A stretch of DNA of 64,000 bases from Cyclaneusma minus (lineage: Eukaryota; Ascomycota; Leotiomycetes; Marthamycetales; Marthamycetaceae): assembly GCA_037179335.1 (NCBI GenBank), contig JAKZHN010000009.1, positions 1,054,001 to 1,118,000 on the forward strand, given 5' to 3'. The notes under the pieces were generated by a model. That model worked only from the letters and a program-made list of their open reading frames with translations. It was not told the DNA's origin and did not search any database. Of the stretch, positions 34,042 through 44,904 are shown piece by piece (within the stretch, counting starts at the first letter, position 1; each line of letters starts with the position of its first letter). The position numbers were made by a program, and so were the translations under genes.

Positions 34042-34875
34042 ACGACGAATCTGATGCTGTACAACCACCTAACGAAGTCTACGCTTCATAACCTGTTGTA
34101 TCACTCCTATTTCCAGGCGCCACTCAACTCTCCCGGCTTTCCATCATACCTTGCATTGCGGAGCGTCTGGGATTTGTACATTAGTGTGTTATATAAAAGC
34201 AAAAGCGAAATACATAATCAAAAACATTTGAAAGCAGACTGCGTTCCCACGATGACACGTGTAAGAAAGCCTTTATATGGTCCCTTAAGTCGAACGTGCA
34301 GGCATAAGCTTGTTTTTACCATAACCGTGCCAAACTCGGCGGCAGCTTTTTAGCTGCTCGGATGGTTTCCCGCGGGCCGCGTTGCTGTCCGTTGATCGTG
34401 TGGCCATGTTTATTTACAAGTGGTCTGTACTGAACCACCAGTACGACGTGAAGCAACAGACATGATTCAAAGTCAAAATCATTTGAAGAGCCGCATATGA
34501 ACATGATTCATAAATAATTCTCAAAACAAAGTGACTTCATAAAAATCCGGGATTCGGCCACACTATGTGATTGGACAGTCCTCGGGTTAGGAGGTTAGTA
34601 AGCGAGATCACGACCCCACCATTTTCCCTGGCACCTTGTTGTGCGCCCGGATAGGTAGCAACAGTAACCCCCTCCACCATCAACTGCAAAGAAATCCTGC
34701 AGCCCGCCAGCCTGCCCCGAGAGTGATCAGCTTCACCAGAACCACTTCTTCTACATCCGTAAGATCCTCCGACCCACTCCGACCCCTCGTACCTCGACTC
34801 GTCGCAACGGAAGCTCACAACCCCGCTAGCCAACTTCCACCCCCAACAGACCATCTTTGCTTCGCCGCTGCGATC
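34042..34875. other. Intergenic: HSP60 3' flank and cofilin leader
   Basis: No gene seen. The 34640-34870 part is C-rich and fits a promoter/leader for the cofilin gene. An A/T-rich stretch near 34180-34240 probably includes the HSP60 3' end. Confidence 0.5.
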
Positions 34876-35597
34876 ATGTCTCAATCAGGGTGAGTTCTCC
34901 CGCAATTCTGAAGCTTGTGCCGTCATTTCCAAGCCGCTGGCTGACGACAATTGCCCAGTGTCACCGTGTCACCCGAGTGCATCAGCAAGTTCAACGAGCT
35001 GAAGCTGGGCAAGAGCATCAAGTACATCGTGTACAAGCTGTCCGACGACTACAAGGAGATCGTGGTCGAGGAGGCCTCGGAGAACGGCGACTGGGATGCT
35101 TTCCGCGAGAAGCTCGTGAATGCTAAGAGCAAGAACAAGATGGTGCGGATACCCTCCTTTTCGCATGATCGCATGATCATCTTATCGGCGTGGGCGCGCG
35201 AGGCTGACATTGTGAGCAGGGCAAGGAGGGAAAGGGCCCTAGATACGCTGTTTACGACTTCAACTACGACTTGGCTTCTGGAGAGGGCTCGAGGTAAATA
35301 TTGTCTGTGGTTCGCAATGTGGTCGCAAAGGCTGACAAGCTGTGTAGGAGCAAGATCACATTCATTGCTTGGTCGCCAGATGATGCCGGCATTCAGGTAA
35401 ATCCTCTTACATGTCCAAGCTTTCGAGCGAGCACTTGCTAACCACATACAATGCGACAGCCCAAGATGGTCTACGCCTCTTCCAAAGACGCCCTCAAGCG
35501 CTCTCTCAACGGCATCGCCACCGAGTTCCAAGCCAACGACGAAGACGACATCGAGTACTCATCCGTGCTCAGCCGAGTCAGCAAGGGCCTCGCCTAA
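34876..35597 (+). CDS. COF1: Cofilin (ADF/cofilin actin-severing protein)
   Basis: Severs and depolymerises actin filaments in cortical patches and at growing tips. Five exons: 34876-34889, 34959-35142, 35220-35293, 35348-35396 and 35460-35597, giving 152 residues. The first exon codes only MSQS plus part of Gly, a typical fungal cofilin structure. Visible features: SGVTVSPECISKFNELKLGK at the N-terminus, KYIVYKLSDDYKEIVVE, YAVYDFNYDL, the actin-binding long helix PKMVYASSKDALKRSLNGI and the end DDIEYSSVLSRVSKGLA. Length is close to yeast cofilin (143). Confidence 0.95.
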
Positions 35598-36028
35598 GCA
35601 CCTAACACAAATCGCCCACCCAGCATGGACACCTCACCGAAAGAAAGGAGCGGAGGAATTCTCGTTGATTTCAATAGGTAGCTGCTAGGAGACCCGCAAA
35701 TCGAGAGTGGATAGAGGGTTTCACATATCTCAAGCAACGTCGAAATTCGAGTAGTTGAGCGAGGCGCTCCATGCCTATGATTTTTTTCAATGGCTAGAAG
35801 AAAAGCGATATACCATACACTCACAGCACGTTCCCCAAGCCTCCTCCTTCTCCTCTTCGCTTTATGGCAAGCCCTCCCCCCTTCTCACAACTCGCTGCCC
35901 TTCATGGATTTCTGGCCTGCTCAGTTCAGATAGTCGCTCAAATGCTCAAAACTCGTTGAACTTCAATGAAACCTGCCCTTTGCTGTGCATTTTCGTTTTC
36001 GCCGTATGCGGGTATCTAAAACAATGCA
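35598..36028. other. Convergent 3' region, COF1 / GET5
   Basis: 430 bp between the convergent ends of cofilin (plus) and Get5 (minus). It should contain both polyadenylation regions; no other feature is visible. Confidence 0.5.
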
Positions 36029-36741
36029 CTAGGACGTAGAACTCGCTTCCCAAGCCTTCCTAAACACGCCAAACATCTTCTCTCCCTGCTCCTCATCCCG
36101 TAACCTCTGTGTCAAGAAACCCTTCAAATCATTCCAAAACTCCTCACTCCCCACAACCTCCGCCCCACTAGGACCCTGCGCCACCTGTCCCGCCGACGCC
36201 GCCTCCTGCTCCCCCATAGCATCCTTCGCAGTCTCATTCGCCGGGGCCTTAACCGAAGCAGCACCGCCCATAACCATAATGGAAAACTCCAACGTAGTCT
36301 CGCCCTCCGTAAGCACATCTTTCAAGATCTTGCCATCGCCGATGGGTTTCTTCTTGTGCAGTATACGCAGGTTTGCGACGTCGATGTGGGCTTGTTCGGA
36401 TACTGCTTTCTTGAGGTCGAGGATGGAGGTTCTGGGGGATTGCGATTTTAGGGCTATGTCGAGGGGTGGGTTGCGCGAGGATTTGAGGATGATGGTTAGG
36501 GATTGTTCTTGGCCGGGGGCGAGTTTTTGCTTTTTGGGGAGGGGCTTGGGCATTTTTGGGAGGATGTACTGCGAGACGATTTAGTATTGGTTTAGTGCTT
36601 TTTTGTCTAGTTTGGGGGAAGGCTTACGGCACTCCGGGCTGGGTAGTTGCGAGCATCTTCGATGTGGTCGGCGGAGAGCTTGGTGGGGCGGGATTCGAGG
36701 GTGGAGAGGAAGGTCTTTGCGAAGGAGACTTCGGTCGACAT
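36029..36741 (-). CDS. MDY2: Get5/Mdy2 ubiquitin-like GET-pathway protein
   Basis: Cytosolic partner of Get4 and Sgt2 that hands tail-anchored membrane proteins to Get3 for insertion into the ER. Exons on the minus strand 36741-36628 and 36568-36029, 217 residues (yeast 212). The N-terminal Get4-binding segment reads VSFAKTFLSTLESRPTKLSA then DHIEDARNYPARSA, the intron, YILPKMPKPLPKK. The ubiquitin-like domain spans about residues 60-130 (SLTIILKSSRNPP, VSEQAHIDVANLRILHKKKP, GDGKILKDVL). A C-terminal helix for dimerisation (SEEFWNDLKGFLTQRL) ends the chain. Divergent from NOP2, 260 bp apart. Confidence 0.92.
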
Positions 36742-37000
36742 CTTGGGCGGTGTTTTGGACTTGGTTGCGAAGCTGTGTTGGCGATCAATAGGAGGACGTG
36801 GAGCTTCCAACCAAGATTCGAGCTGATGTGGCCTTGCAGAAGGAGCTCTGAGCGGACATCCAGGAACGCCTCGTATTCTCTCGTATAGCCCGCCGATAAG
36901 CTGCCGCACTAAACTTATCGAACCGAAATCTTCACTTTTGCCTGCAAAATTATTTCTACACATCCCCTCGAAACGACCAATTCGAAAGCATACTGCCAAT

Positions 37001-39187
37001 ATGGGTGTCGGACGCCGTATGAAGAAGCAGGGGCCTCCTGAGGCACTGCCCGAGTCGCACTTCGATAATTTGAAGCGCAAAGCCGGAATCCCCGTCGATG
37101 AGGAACGATCCAAGAAACGCCGTACTACGAGCGATGCGCACGCTGAAAAGAAGAATGGCGTGAAGAAGGGTTCCAAGGGAAAGTCGCCGAATGGGAAGCA
37201 GGAAAAGTCCAATGCTGGAAAGGCGGCAGCGAAGCCTGCTTCCAAGAAGGCGAAGAAGGCGGAGGCTATGCCGTTACCTGAGTCTGACGAGGACATGATG
37301 GGCGCTGATTCCGACGAGGACGATCTGATGAATGATGAGTTCGATGTGGACGGTGCGGATGGACTGGGCGATGACTTCCTGGACTCTGGCTCAGAGGTCT
37401 ACGACTCCGATCAGGACCACCAACGGACGACTATGTTCTCGGAAGATGAAGACGAGTCTGATGCGGAGGAGAAGCTGACAGCGGCGAATATTGCTGGTCT
37501 TACCAGGAAATTGGATGAGCAGATGGCGGCAGAGGCTGAGGAGGCTGAGGCGGAATTGCAGGAGGCTGCTATGCAGACGAATATCGAAGGAGACAAGCCT
37601 AAGGTCTTTGACGATGAGGATGAAGAGGATATCGGAATCAAGAGCAAGACTCTGCTCGCGCCTGACTTGCAGCTGTTGCGAACACGGATCAACGATACTG
37701 TACGAGTGCTGGACGACTTTGCGAAACTTGCAGAGGAGGGTAGATCGAGAGCAGAGTACACGGCTCAGTTGATTAAGGACATATGTGCATACTATGGATA
37801 CTCCGAGTATCTGGCTGAGAAGCTGTTCAACCTGTTTCCACCAAAGGAGGCTTTCGCTTTCTTCGAGGCCAACGAGACGCCCCGTCCAGTCGTTATCCGA
37901 ACAAACACCTTACGAACACACCGACGTGACCTTGCACAAGCCCTCATCAACCGTGGTGTTACTCTGGAGCCAGTCGGAAAGTGGTCGAAAGTTGGTCTCC
38001 AAGTCTTCGAGAGTACCGTACCTCTCGGAGCCACCCCTGAATACCTTGCCGGTCACTACATTCTCCAAGCGGCCTCATCTTTCCTCCCCGTCATGACTCT
38101 CGCACCACAAGAGCACGAGCGAGTTTTGGATATGGCCTCTGCTCCTGGTGGAAAAACCACATACATGTCTGCGCTCATGAAGAACACCGGTGTCATCTTT
38201 GCCAATGATAGCAACAAAGCCAGAGCCAAGGGTCTTATTGGTAACATCCATCGATTAGGCGCTAAGAACACCATTGTCTGCAACTACGATGCACGCGAGT
38301 TCCCCAAAGTCATGGGTGGATTTGACCGAGTGCTTCTCGATGCCCCCTGTTCCGGTACCGGTGTCATTGCCAAAGATCCCAGCGTCAAGACCAACAAGAC
38401 CGAGAAGGATTTCCTCATGCTGCCACATCTGCAGAAACAGCTGTTGCTCTGTGCCATCGACTCAGTCGATCACGCTAGCAAGACCGGAGGTTACGTTGTG
38501 TACTCCACCTGTAGCGTCACAGTCGAAGAGAACGAGCAAGTAGTGCAATACGCCCTCTCCAAACGTCCCAACGTCAAGCTCGTCGAAACCGGCCTGCCAT
38601 TCGGCAAAGAAGGCTTCGTGAACTACATGGGCAAGCAATTCGACCCCAAGATGAAGTGGACGCGTCGCTACTATCCCCATGCCTACAACGTAGACGGTTT
38701 CTTTGTTGCCAAGTTTAAGAAGGTGGGACCTACGAAGGGCGGACCTTCGAATTACGAGAAAGGGAAGTCGTCGAAGAATGGCGAGGGATCTGAGTACATT
38801 GAGGAAGATAAGAGACCGATTGCTATGGATGATGAGGAAGATGGCGATGGCTTTGCAGCCTTTGATGAGGAGGAGGATATGGAGTATATTGAGAAGGCGA
38901 AGAGGAGTGCGATGAGGAGGAAGGGCATTAACCCCAAGGCTGTGGCGCCGGAGGGGAAGAAGGAGGAGCCTAAGAAGAGCGAGAAACCTGCCTCGAAAGA
39001 ATCTAAGGCTACAGCGAAGGAGTCGAAGCCTACTGATGATGGCTGCGCGGCAAAGAACAAAGAGGATGCTACCGAGAAGACGAAGGCGTTGAAGGCGATC
39101 AAGGAAAAGGCTAAGGACAGCTCGAAGGCTGTGAATGGCGTTAAGGGGAAGAAGGGCGCTAAGGGATCGAAAAGCAAGGCTTCGTAA
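37001..39187 (+). CDS. NOP2: Nop2, 25S rRNA (cytosine-C5)-methyltransferase
   Basis: Nucleolar methyltransferase that makes m5C in helix 89 of 25S rRNA and is needed for 60S subunit assembly. One exon, 728 residues from the ATG at 37001; an upstream in-frame ATG at 36938 would add 21 residues, but the family starts with MG..RR.KKQ, favouring 37001. N-terminus basic then acidic; from about residue 270 the RsmB-type fold: VIRTNTLRTHRRDLAQAL, SAM motif LDMASAPGGKTTYMSALM, FDRVLLDAPCSGTGV with the PCS cysteine, and VVYSTCSVTVEENE with the catalytic TCS cysteine. The tail is a Lys/Glu-rich disordered region ending SKSKAS. Intact. Confidence 0.96.
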   Translation: MGVGRRMKKQGPPEALPESHFDNLKRKAGIPVDEERSKKRRTTSDAHAEKKNGVKKGSKGKSPNGKQEKSNAGKAAAKPASKKAKKAEAMPLPESDEDMMGADSDEDDLMNDEFDVDGADGLGDDFLDSGSEVYDSDQDHQRTTMFSEDEDESDAEEKLTAANIAGLTRKLDEQMAAEAEEAEAELQEAAMQTNIEGDKPKVFDDEDEEDIGIKSKTLLAPDLQLLRTRINDTVRVLDDFAKLAEEGRSRAEYTAQLIKDICAYYGYSEYLAEKLFNLFPPKEAFAFFEANETPRPVVIRTNTLRTHRRDLAQALINRGVTLEPVGKWSKVGLQVFESTVPLGATPEYLAGHYILQAASSFLPVMTLAPQEHERVLDMASAPGGKTTYMSALMKNTGVIFANDSNKARAKGLIGNIHRLGAKNTIVCNYDAREFPKVMGGFDRVLLDAPCSGTGVIAKDPSVKTNKTEKDFLMLPHLQKQLLLCAIDSVDHASKTGGYVVYSTCSVTVEENEQVVQYALSKRPNVKLVETGLPFGKEGFVNYMGKQFDPKMKWTRRYYPHAYNVDGFFVAKFKKVGPTKGGPSNYEKGKSSKNGEGSEYIEEDKRPIAMDDEEDGDGFAAFDEEEDMEYIEKAKRSAMRRKGINPKAVAPEGKKEEPKKSEKPASKESKATAKESKPTDDGCAAKNKEDATEKTKALKAIKEKAKDSSKAVNGVKGKKGAKGSKSKAS

Positions 39188-40414
39188 TTTGTAAATTATG
39201 GCGAGGCGTTTAGGCTGAGGGCTTGTATCGTTTGCTGTCTGTGTGGACAGATGACTTTGCTGAGAGACAGGCAAACAATGGTACATCACTTCTAGATTCT
39301 GGTATTTTGTTTCTGCAATCATCTTTTGTGGTTTTTGCTGAGGTGCAGGTGATGGTCGTGTGTGATGCTTTTTCATGTTTGGGCGCTCATTTTCTTGAAG
39401 TGTTTTGCGACTTGACGTGCCGATGTGTGATGATTTGGATAATCGATGACTTGAGTGTTTGCTAGGTTGGGTGAGTGGGTGTCTTTGGACCCTGATTCCA
39501 TACCCGTCCTTTCAAGGGGGCACTTTTGACTACAAGATTTATTTTAGCAGATTACTAGTTACTTGAGAACTTCGTGAACTACGCCCTCTTTCTCCCGACC
39601 CCTTTCCTAGAAAGAGGGCGATTTCAACTAGACTATTTAATTTCAAAATGGAATACAGTTAGAAGGGTGGCACAGACCAGAAAAGTGAATAAAAGCAAAA
39701 AGCTTTTTCGAAAAAGCTATTAGTGAGCAATCCAATAGGCATGGCACAGGCTATTTTACCCTGCTAGCGGTATTCCATTTTGAAATCAAATAATCTAGTT
39801 GAAAACGTCCTCTCTCCTGAGAAGGGACGGGAGAGAGCGGCGCAGTTTACGGAGTCCTCAATTAGTATACCATGATTCACACGAGAAATGTCACTGCGAG
39901 ATAGCATACAGACCTGAGACCTCATGCGAAGCACCCTGGTCTCTCAGTATTGCAGGGCCGAAAAGTTGTATTGTGGTCATACGGGGGAAGACTGGAAGTG
40001 ACACAGCTAGAGAACCTTTATGTTTGCGACGGAGCTTCCGGGGGTCCTTCTGAGCATCCATCATCCTTCCTCGTCGCCCAAGCAAAATGTCCAGCCTAAG
40101 CAATACTCGCTCTATTGAGCCTGGGTGGTTGCTCGAAGATATCCTCCACTAGCATGGCAGAATTTCGCGGTTGTATCTCAGCTGGTCTTCTGTTCAGGAA
40201 GTCATCCTCGATTCCTTGCCAGGCTCTCAGCTCGCATTGGGTTCTGTTGTTTTGGAGTTGGTTTGCTTGGTTTCGATTTCGATGACAGGTCGAGTGCTGG
40301 GTGTCGTTTGTGGTTTCTTGTGTTGACCACCTAGGAGTAGTCCACGGGAACGTGGAACTCCTCCTGTCGGTTCCGCAACATGTCGCCGGGCAAACTGTAC
40401 AGGTGGGTAGGCCT
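39188..40414. other. Spacer before the BTB cluster
   Basis: Contains the 315-bp long-TIR element annotated separately. No gene otherwise; a pair of poly-frame ORFs antisense to BTB-1 extend into it. Confidence 0.4.
39553..39867. mobile_element. MITE with ~95-bp terminal inverted repeats
   Basis: The left arm (39553-39657: tagttacttgagaacttcgt, cgatttcaactagactattt, atttcaaaatggaatac) pairs with the right arm (39769-39867: gtattccattttgaaatcaa, atctagttgaaaacg, tttacggagtcctcaattag) with scattered mismatches. Ends are TA-flanked. Each arm also has a small hairpin (gccctcttt..aaagagggc). The ~110-bp centre codes nothing. Size, TA target and no ORF fit a non-autonomous Tc1/mariner-like MITE. 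Confidence 0.75.
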
Positions 40415-41206
40415 CTAGCTTCGAATAACACCAAAATCCACAAGAGCCTCCTGTGGCCAAGTGGCTAGATGCTGACGCAGCATGGCTCTGCGGGCGTCTC
40501 CACAGAACTGATCCACGAACACCTCCACGAACAATTTTCGAAGCGGCATGAGGGCAGTCGTATGTTCGTATAGGAAGTTCACGTCGAATTCCACGCAACG
40601 CAGGCGGTTTGCTTTCCCGATAATCATACTGGAAACTCTATTCAGCAACAAAGGAGCCTGAAGGTAGTCGGCAAGGATCCAGGTCTTGGCTAGCTGGTCA
40701 AAGGTTGGGGTCTCTCCTCTGAACTTCTCCAGACCCATGGTGATTCCTGACGGCTTGAAGACGATGTTCTGTGTGTAGACCCATTCCATGAACAGCGCAA
40801 AGATGTCGGGATCGGTGTGGTCCAGCGTAACAACACCTGTCGTGGCCTCCACGAAATCACCCTTAAGACATTTCTCGAAGTATTTCGAATAGTGAACGAG
40901 AAAGCCTTTGTGCATGGGGAACGGGGTCTTTGCCTCTCCGACGAGGACAGTGACCGTCTCGTTTAAGGTCCCGTGAATATGGTCGGCTTGAGCTCAGGCG
41001 GAAAGAACTGAGGTATGCAGCGCGTACCTAAAGCCAGGAACCTCTTTGGGCTTCGCAACTGTGACTGCTGGCGTTGGTGTCGCGGGCTTCTTCCGGCCGG
41101 CCATGGTCATTTCAGCCAGGGCGGACCTAACATAGCCAGGAAGCTCTTTGGGCTTTGCAACTGTGGCTGCCGGCGTCGGTGTCGCGGGCTTCTTCGGGGT
41201 GGCCAT
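40415..41206 (-). pseudogene. BTB-1: BTB/POZ gene with lost splice acceptor
   Basis: Large exon from 40973 to 40415 codes a BTB/POZ fold (TVTVLVGEAKTPFPMHKG, LVHYSKYFEKCLKGDF, FALFMEWVYTQN) and following helices (LAKTWILADYLQAPLLLN, LRKLFVEVFVD). First exon 41206-41028 holds two in-frame copies of the leader (PKKPATPTPAATVAKPKE / RKKPATPTPAVTVAKPKE). Frames and phase fit if spliced, but the minus-strand acceptor that should be AG reads CA (40974-40975). The C-terminus also stops (VIRS) about 25 residues earlier than in BTB-2. Translation from the internal MHKG would lose the first BTB strand. Confidence 0.6.
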
Positions 41207-42310
41207 GATCGTTTGCTGTTCTGAAGCTGGCACGAGGATTGAGCTTGGTGTATTGGCGGAGTCGAGAAGACTACGCTTGCTGGAGGTGTCGTGGGCGAGA
41301 TCGGACGCGGGCGGTTTGTGAAGGTGGAGGGTTGATTTGAAATGGCGGAATGGAGTGAAGATGGTAGCGTGGGGGGGAGGGGGGGAGATGGAGTTGTGAC
41401 ACCTGACTTGAAAGTCAAAGTGAAGAAGATTGCCCGAGTTTGGCAGGAGCACGTGGAAGGCTGTGCTGAAGTGGCTGATGTGACCAATGGTGGACCAAAG
41501 AGCTAAGTACAACTGCTCCTGATCATTCTACTTGTGTCTGACTTGCGCAAGGGGGAGGGAGCGAAAGCTTGGCGCCTCGAAGGCAGTGTGTCCCTTATAT
41601 ATTGCTATTGAAAGTTATTCGGTACACTGCCCGAGTGGCTCAGTGGAATCCTCTCCATGTTGGGGGTTGCTCTTTCCCTTTTTCTAGTTTAGAAAGTGCT
41701 AAGCTAGACGAAAGTAGACGCCAAGTTCAACTTGAAAGTAAGTCAACCGTTTCTTTTTGCTTTTTTTGCTGCCCCCCTTTGTTTTCCTGGCGGGAGGTTT
41801 TTTTTTCTTCTTCGCTTCTTCTAGCGGCAAGGAAGAAGAGGAAAATACGAAGGAGAGAGTAAGTGGGGCGAAGGGGAGTGAAGGCCGAACAAAAATGACG
41901 TTGATTCTAGATCCAGACTATCTAAATTACGGAGATATACCTACGTAATTTTTGGAATCTGCTATTGTTTCTTAAAGCGATTCAAGACTTGAAGTGTTGA
42001 TGCTTCACATTGGCTATTACGGAAATGGTCACTAGAAGCTGCGTGTTTATCACTTCAGTTTGCTTGCATTATAGAGGTCAAGAGCTGTGGTTGTATTTGA
42101 AATTTTCAGCCGATGCTTGATCTCTTTTTAACCATTTCTGTTTCCCATTATCCTCTGGCTAACTCCATGATCGATTGAGATTCGCTGTGTTGGGATTGAT
42201 GGCATTATGCGGTAGCACGATGTATGCTGTTGTGCTAAGGCTGGTCTTTTCGATTTCGATTTCGATGCAATATCGAGGGCTTGTGATCCATAGAGTCTTG
42301 TCCAGATGCG
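41207..42310. other. Spacer between BTB-1 and BTB-2
   Basis: No gene seen. A tRNA A-box-like string (gagtggctcagtgg, about 41630) lacks any matching B box. Pyrimidine-rich from 41740 to 41830. The part 41990-42150 is paralogous to 43510-43660 (cacttcagtttgcttgcatt, gaggtcaagagctgtg), a 3' flank duplicated with the BTB genes. Confidence 0.4.
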
Positions 42311-43045
42311 CTAGATCTTGACATAAAACTCTTCTGCGCGGCCACTCAAGTAGTTGTTGGCATCTGGCTCGCGATAGCTGCGGTTCTGAATGACAGCGAA
42401 ATCAATCACAGCTTCCTGTGGCCATTTGGCCAGCATCTGTTCCACCCCTTCAATCTTGCTACCCGCCATGGTACAGAACAGTTCCATGTACAGCTTGCGA
42501 AGCGGCATCGAGGAACTCGTAGCCTCGTAGAGTCTGGGAATGGTATTGCTGGGTCCAATCCAGGCAAGACGCTTGGCCTTCGCCAGAATCATGTCCGTCA
42601 CGTAGTTCTGGCAGGCTGGGGCCTGGAGGTAGTCCGCGAGAATCCAAAGCGACGTCAAGTGGGAGTAAGTTGGCGTCTCGGCCATGGCGTGCGGGACATA
42701 ACCTGAGAGCTTGGGAGTAACATGGTGCGGAGTTTCTTTCACCATTATGTTCTGGGTGTAAATCCATTCCATAAACATGCCGAAAACCTCTCGGTTGGCG
42801 TGATCGAGCTCGACGATTCCAGTCTCGGCCTCCACAAAGTTGCCGTTGAAACATCTGTCAAAATACTTCGAGTGGTAGACGACGAGGCCCTTGTGGATAG
42901 GGAATGGGATCCTAGCTTTGCCGACGAGGACGGTCACGACCTCATTCTGCGTGCTATTTTGACTGTTAGCTTGAGCTGAACTAGTAAGAAGTCCGCCCTG
43001 TGGAGCTTACCTGAAACTAGGAGCAGGCTCTTTCGGTTTCGTCAT
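42311..43045 (-). CDS. BTB-2: short BTB/POZ protein, subfamily 1
   Basis: Predicted 225 residues; minus-strand exons 43045-43011 and 42953-42311. Exon 1 codes MTKPKEPAPSF; the phase-2 intron comes just before the domain in all paralogues. BTB fold about residues 15-110: VVTVLVGKARIPFPIHKG, LVVYHSKYFDRCFNGNF, VFGMFMEWIYTQN; then BACK-like helices (LTSLWILADYLQAPACQN, SMPLRKLYMELF, MLAKWPQEAVIDFAVIQN). No Kelch, MATH or zinc-finger partner domain. BTB proteins often dimerise or bind Cullin-3; no 3-box is recognised, so an E3-adaptor role is only a possibility. Looks intact. Confidence 0.85.
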
Positions 43046-43685
43046 CGTCGCAGTCGCTGCCGAACACGTGGGCTGTTGAGCTTTGGGAGGGATGACTATG
43101 AAGATTGAGAGCGTAGTTCGATGGAGTTGCGCAGAGAGGATTGTGCGTGCAGCTGTGCAGCTCTAACCGTCAAGGACCGATCTAGGAAGTGGCGTGGCTG
43201 GGTTGAGATAGAACTGCGCTTGCCCCAGGTTTTGTTGACAGTTGGGCCGCTTAGTCATAGGCGGTTGGTTGGAATAGCAGGACTCGCGCAGTCGAAGTTG
43301 TGATATCGACTGCGGCTAGAGGGGATTTATTGCTGTGTCCAGTAAACAGACTCGGTTCCTGCTATCAGACCGGTGGCAGTTTTCTTTTTAGATGCCTAAG
43401 TCTGCCTGCTCTTGATTACGTATTTTGCGCAAAGAGCAGGATGATCTAAAGAATTCAAGGCGATATAAGTTACGGAATATATACCCACTGGCAAGAATTT
43501 ACCGTTACTTCTTAGAGCAATTTGAGTGCTTCGCATAAACCATATTGAAATCAGCACCAGAACCTGCGTAATATATCACTTGAGTTTGTTTGCATTGTGG
43601 AGGTCATGAGCTGTGCTTGGGTCTGGGGTTTGCAACCGATGCTTGATGATTGATTTCATGTTTGACTGTCTTCCTTCACTCCCGC

Positions 43686-43888
43686 TTATCCCGAGTGATG
43701 AGTGACAAGGCCTCTGTGGATCGGGGATGGAATATTGTCATTTCCAACGTGGACGGTCACGATCTGTTCCGTGTGCCTTGAGCTCAAGCAGTAAGAAGTC
43801 GGCTCTGTGAAGCTTACCTAAAGCTGGGAGCCTCTTTCGGCTTCCTCACCATCTCAGTCGCGGTATTCTTGGGTTCCTCGTTGGCCAT
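43686..43888 (-). pseudogene. BTB-3: truncated BTB stub
   Basis: First exon 43888-43818 (MANEEPKNTATEM, RKPKEAPSFR) and the start of a second exon 43776-43686 (EQIVTVHVGNDNIPSPIHRG) match BTB-2, but TAA follows after VTHHSG and no further BTB sequence exists to the next repeat. The intron 43777-43817 is very short. This is a relic of subfamily 1 whose body was deleted. Its upstream flank contains the inverted-repeat element at 44008. Confidence 0.75.
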
Positions 43889-44007
43889 GACGACTGGAAT
43901 TTTACTGCCGAACACTTGGGTGGTTGAGCTTTGGGAGGGACGACTATGAGGATTGAAAGTGTAGTTCAATGGCGTTACGCAGTTGAGAGCATTGTGCGTG
44001 CTGAATG

Positions 44008-44213
44008 TACAGTTGTGCGACAAAAGTCTGCACCCCCCTTCAAATGATTGGGAATATCCCCAGTGCTTAAGAATACTCACAAGGATCAAGAGTATTCTCA
44101 AAGACTGAGAATATCCCCAGAAATTGAGAATATCCTCAAAGATCGAAGAAACTTCTTCAACATTAAGACGTTGCATTCAGGGAGGGGGTTCAGACTTTTG
44201 TCGTCCCACTGTA
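44008..44213. mobile_element. TA-flanked inverted-repeat element, copy 1
   Basis: Left end tacagttgtgcgacaaaagt then ctgcacccccc; right end gggggttcagacttttgtcg then tcccactgta, inverse copies with few changes, TA at each border. The 140-bp centre is five to six imperfect ~20-bp units (gagaatatcc, agaaattgagaatatcctca). The flanks attgtgcgtgc and ctctaac..tcagga align with the uninterrupted 5' flank of BTB-2 (43137-43175), which acts as a near-empty site. Confidence 0.75.
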
Positions 44214-44904
44214 TAGGTTGTTGGCTGGCTGCGTTGTGGGCGGCTCTAACAGTCAGGAGCCGAATCTATGAAGTCGTTGAATGAAATTGAGATATAACTG
44301 CGCTTACGACAGGTGTGTTGACAGCTGGGGTGCTTAGTCGTGGGCGGTTGGCATTGGAAGAACTCGCGCAGTCAAGTACAGACTACGGTATGGATGGGCA
44401 GTATTTTTTAGATTCAAGCGAGCGGCTGGACTGTGAATGGGTTCCATGGGTCTACTCATTCCACGGATATGTAGACAAAGACATGAATCTCCAAAATTTG
44501 GTGTAAGGAGAAATGCCGACTTTGTTCTGGAAAGATGACAGGGAGGCAGAAGGCTGCTTGCTATGTGACTACCTTACCTTACCTACCCAATTCTGGTTTC
44601 ATGAGTGAATTGCGACTACTCATTGTCATTCAAATTGATTCTTAAGTTTCTTGGATCTTGCGACAATCTAGGTAAGTTGCTCAGAACACAACACCCTACG
44701 AGGGCTGATTTAGCACTCGAGGTTCTTGGCATCATGGGGGAAACAGTTGCGACAGGAAATGTAGTCTTCGACTGAATCCTGATCTGTCTCTAAACATCCT
44801 CATTTATCTCCTATCCCCATCTAAACTGATTTCCTTGCGTCCGAACGAGAAAGAGACTTTGGCAGCATCCTGGATCTCACTACTGGAAGTTCTTGTGCGA
44901 TGAC
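44214..44904. other. Spacer, BTB-3 / BTB-4
   Basis: No gene seen. The part next to the element resembles the 5' flank of BTB-2 (gtgggcggctctaac; aactcgcgcagtc), so it is a duplicated promoter region without its gene. Confidence 0.4.

Noticed and set aside
38462..39376. 304-codon minus-strand open frame antisense to NOP2
   Set aside because: Leu/Arg-rich shadow of the Lys/Glu-rich NOP2 tail.
41620..41700. tRNA-like A box (gagtggctcagtgg)
   Set aside because: No acceptor stem, no B box (GGTTCGANTCC) within reach and no foldable cloverleaf; chance or a tRNA-derived remnant.
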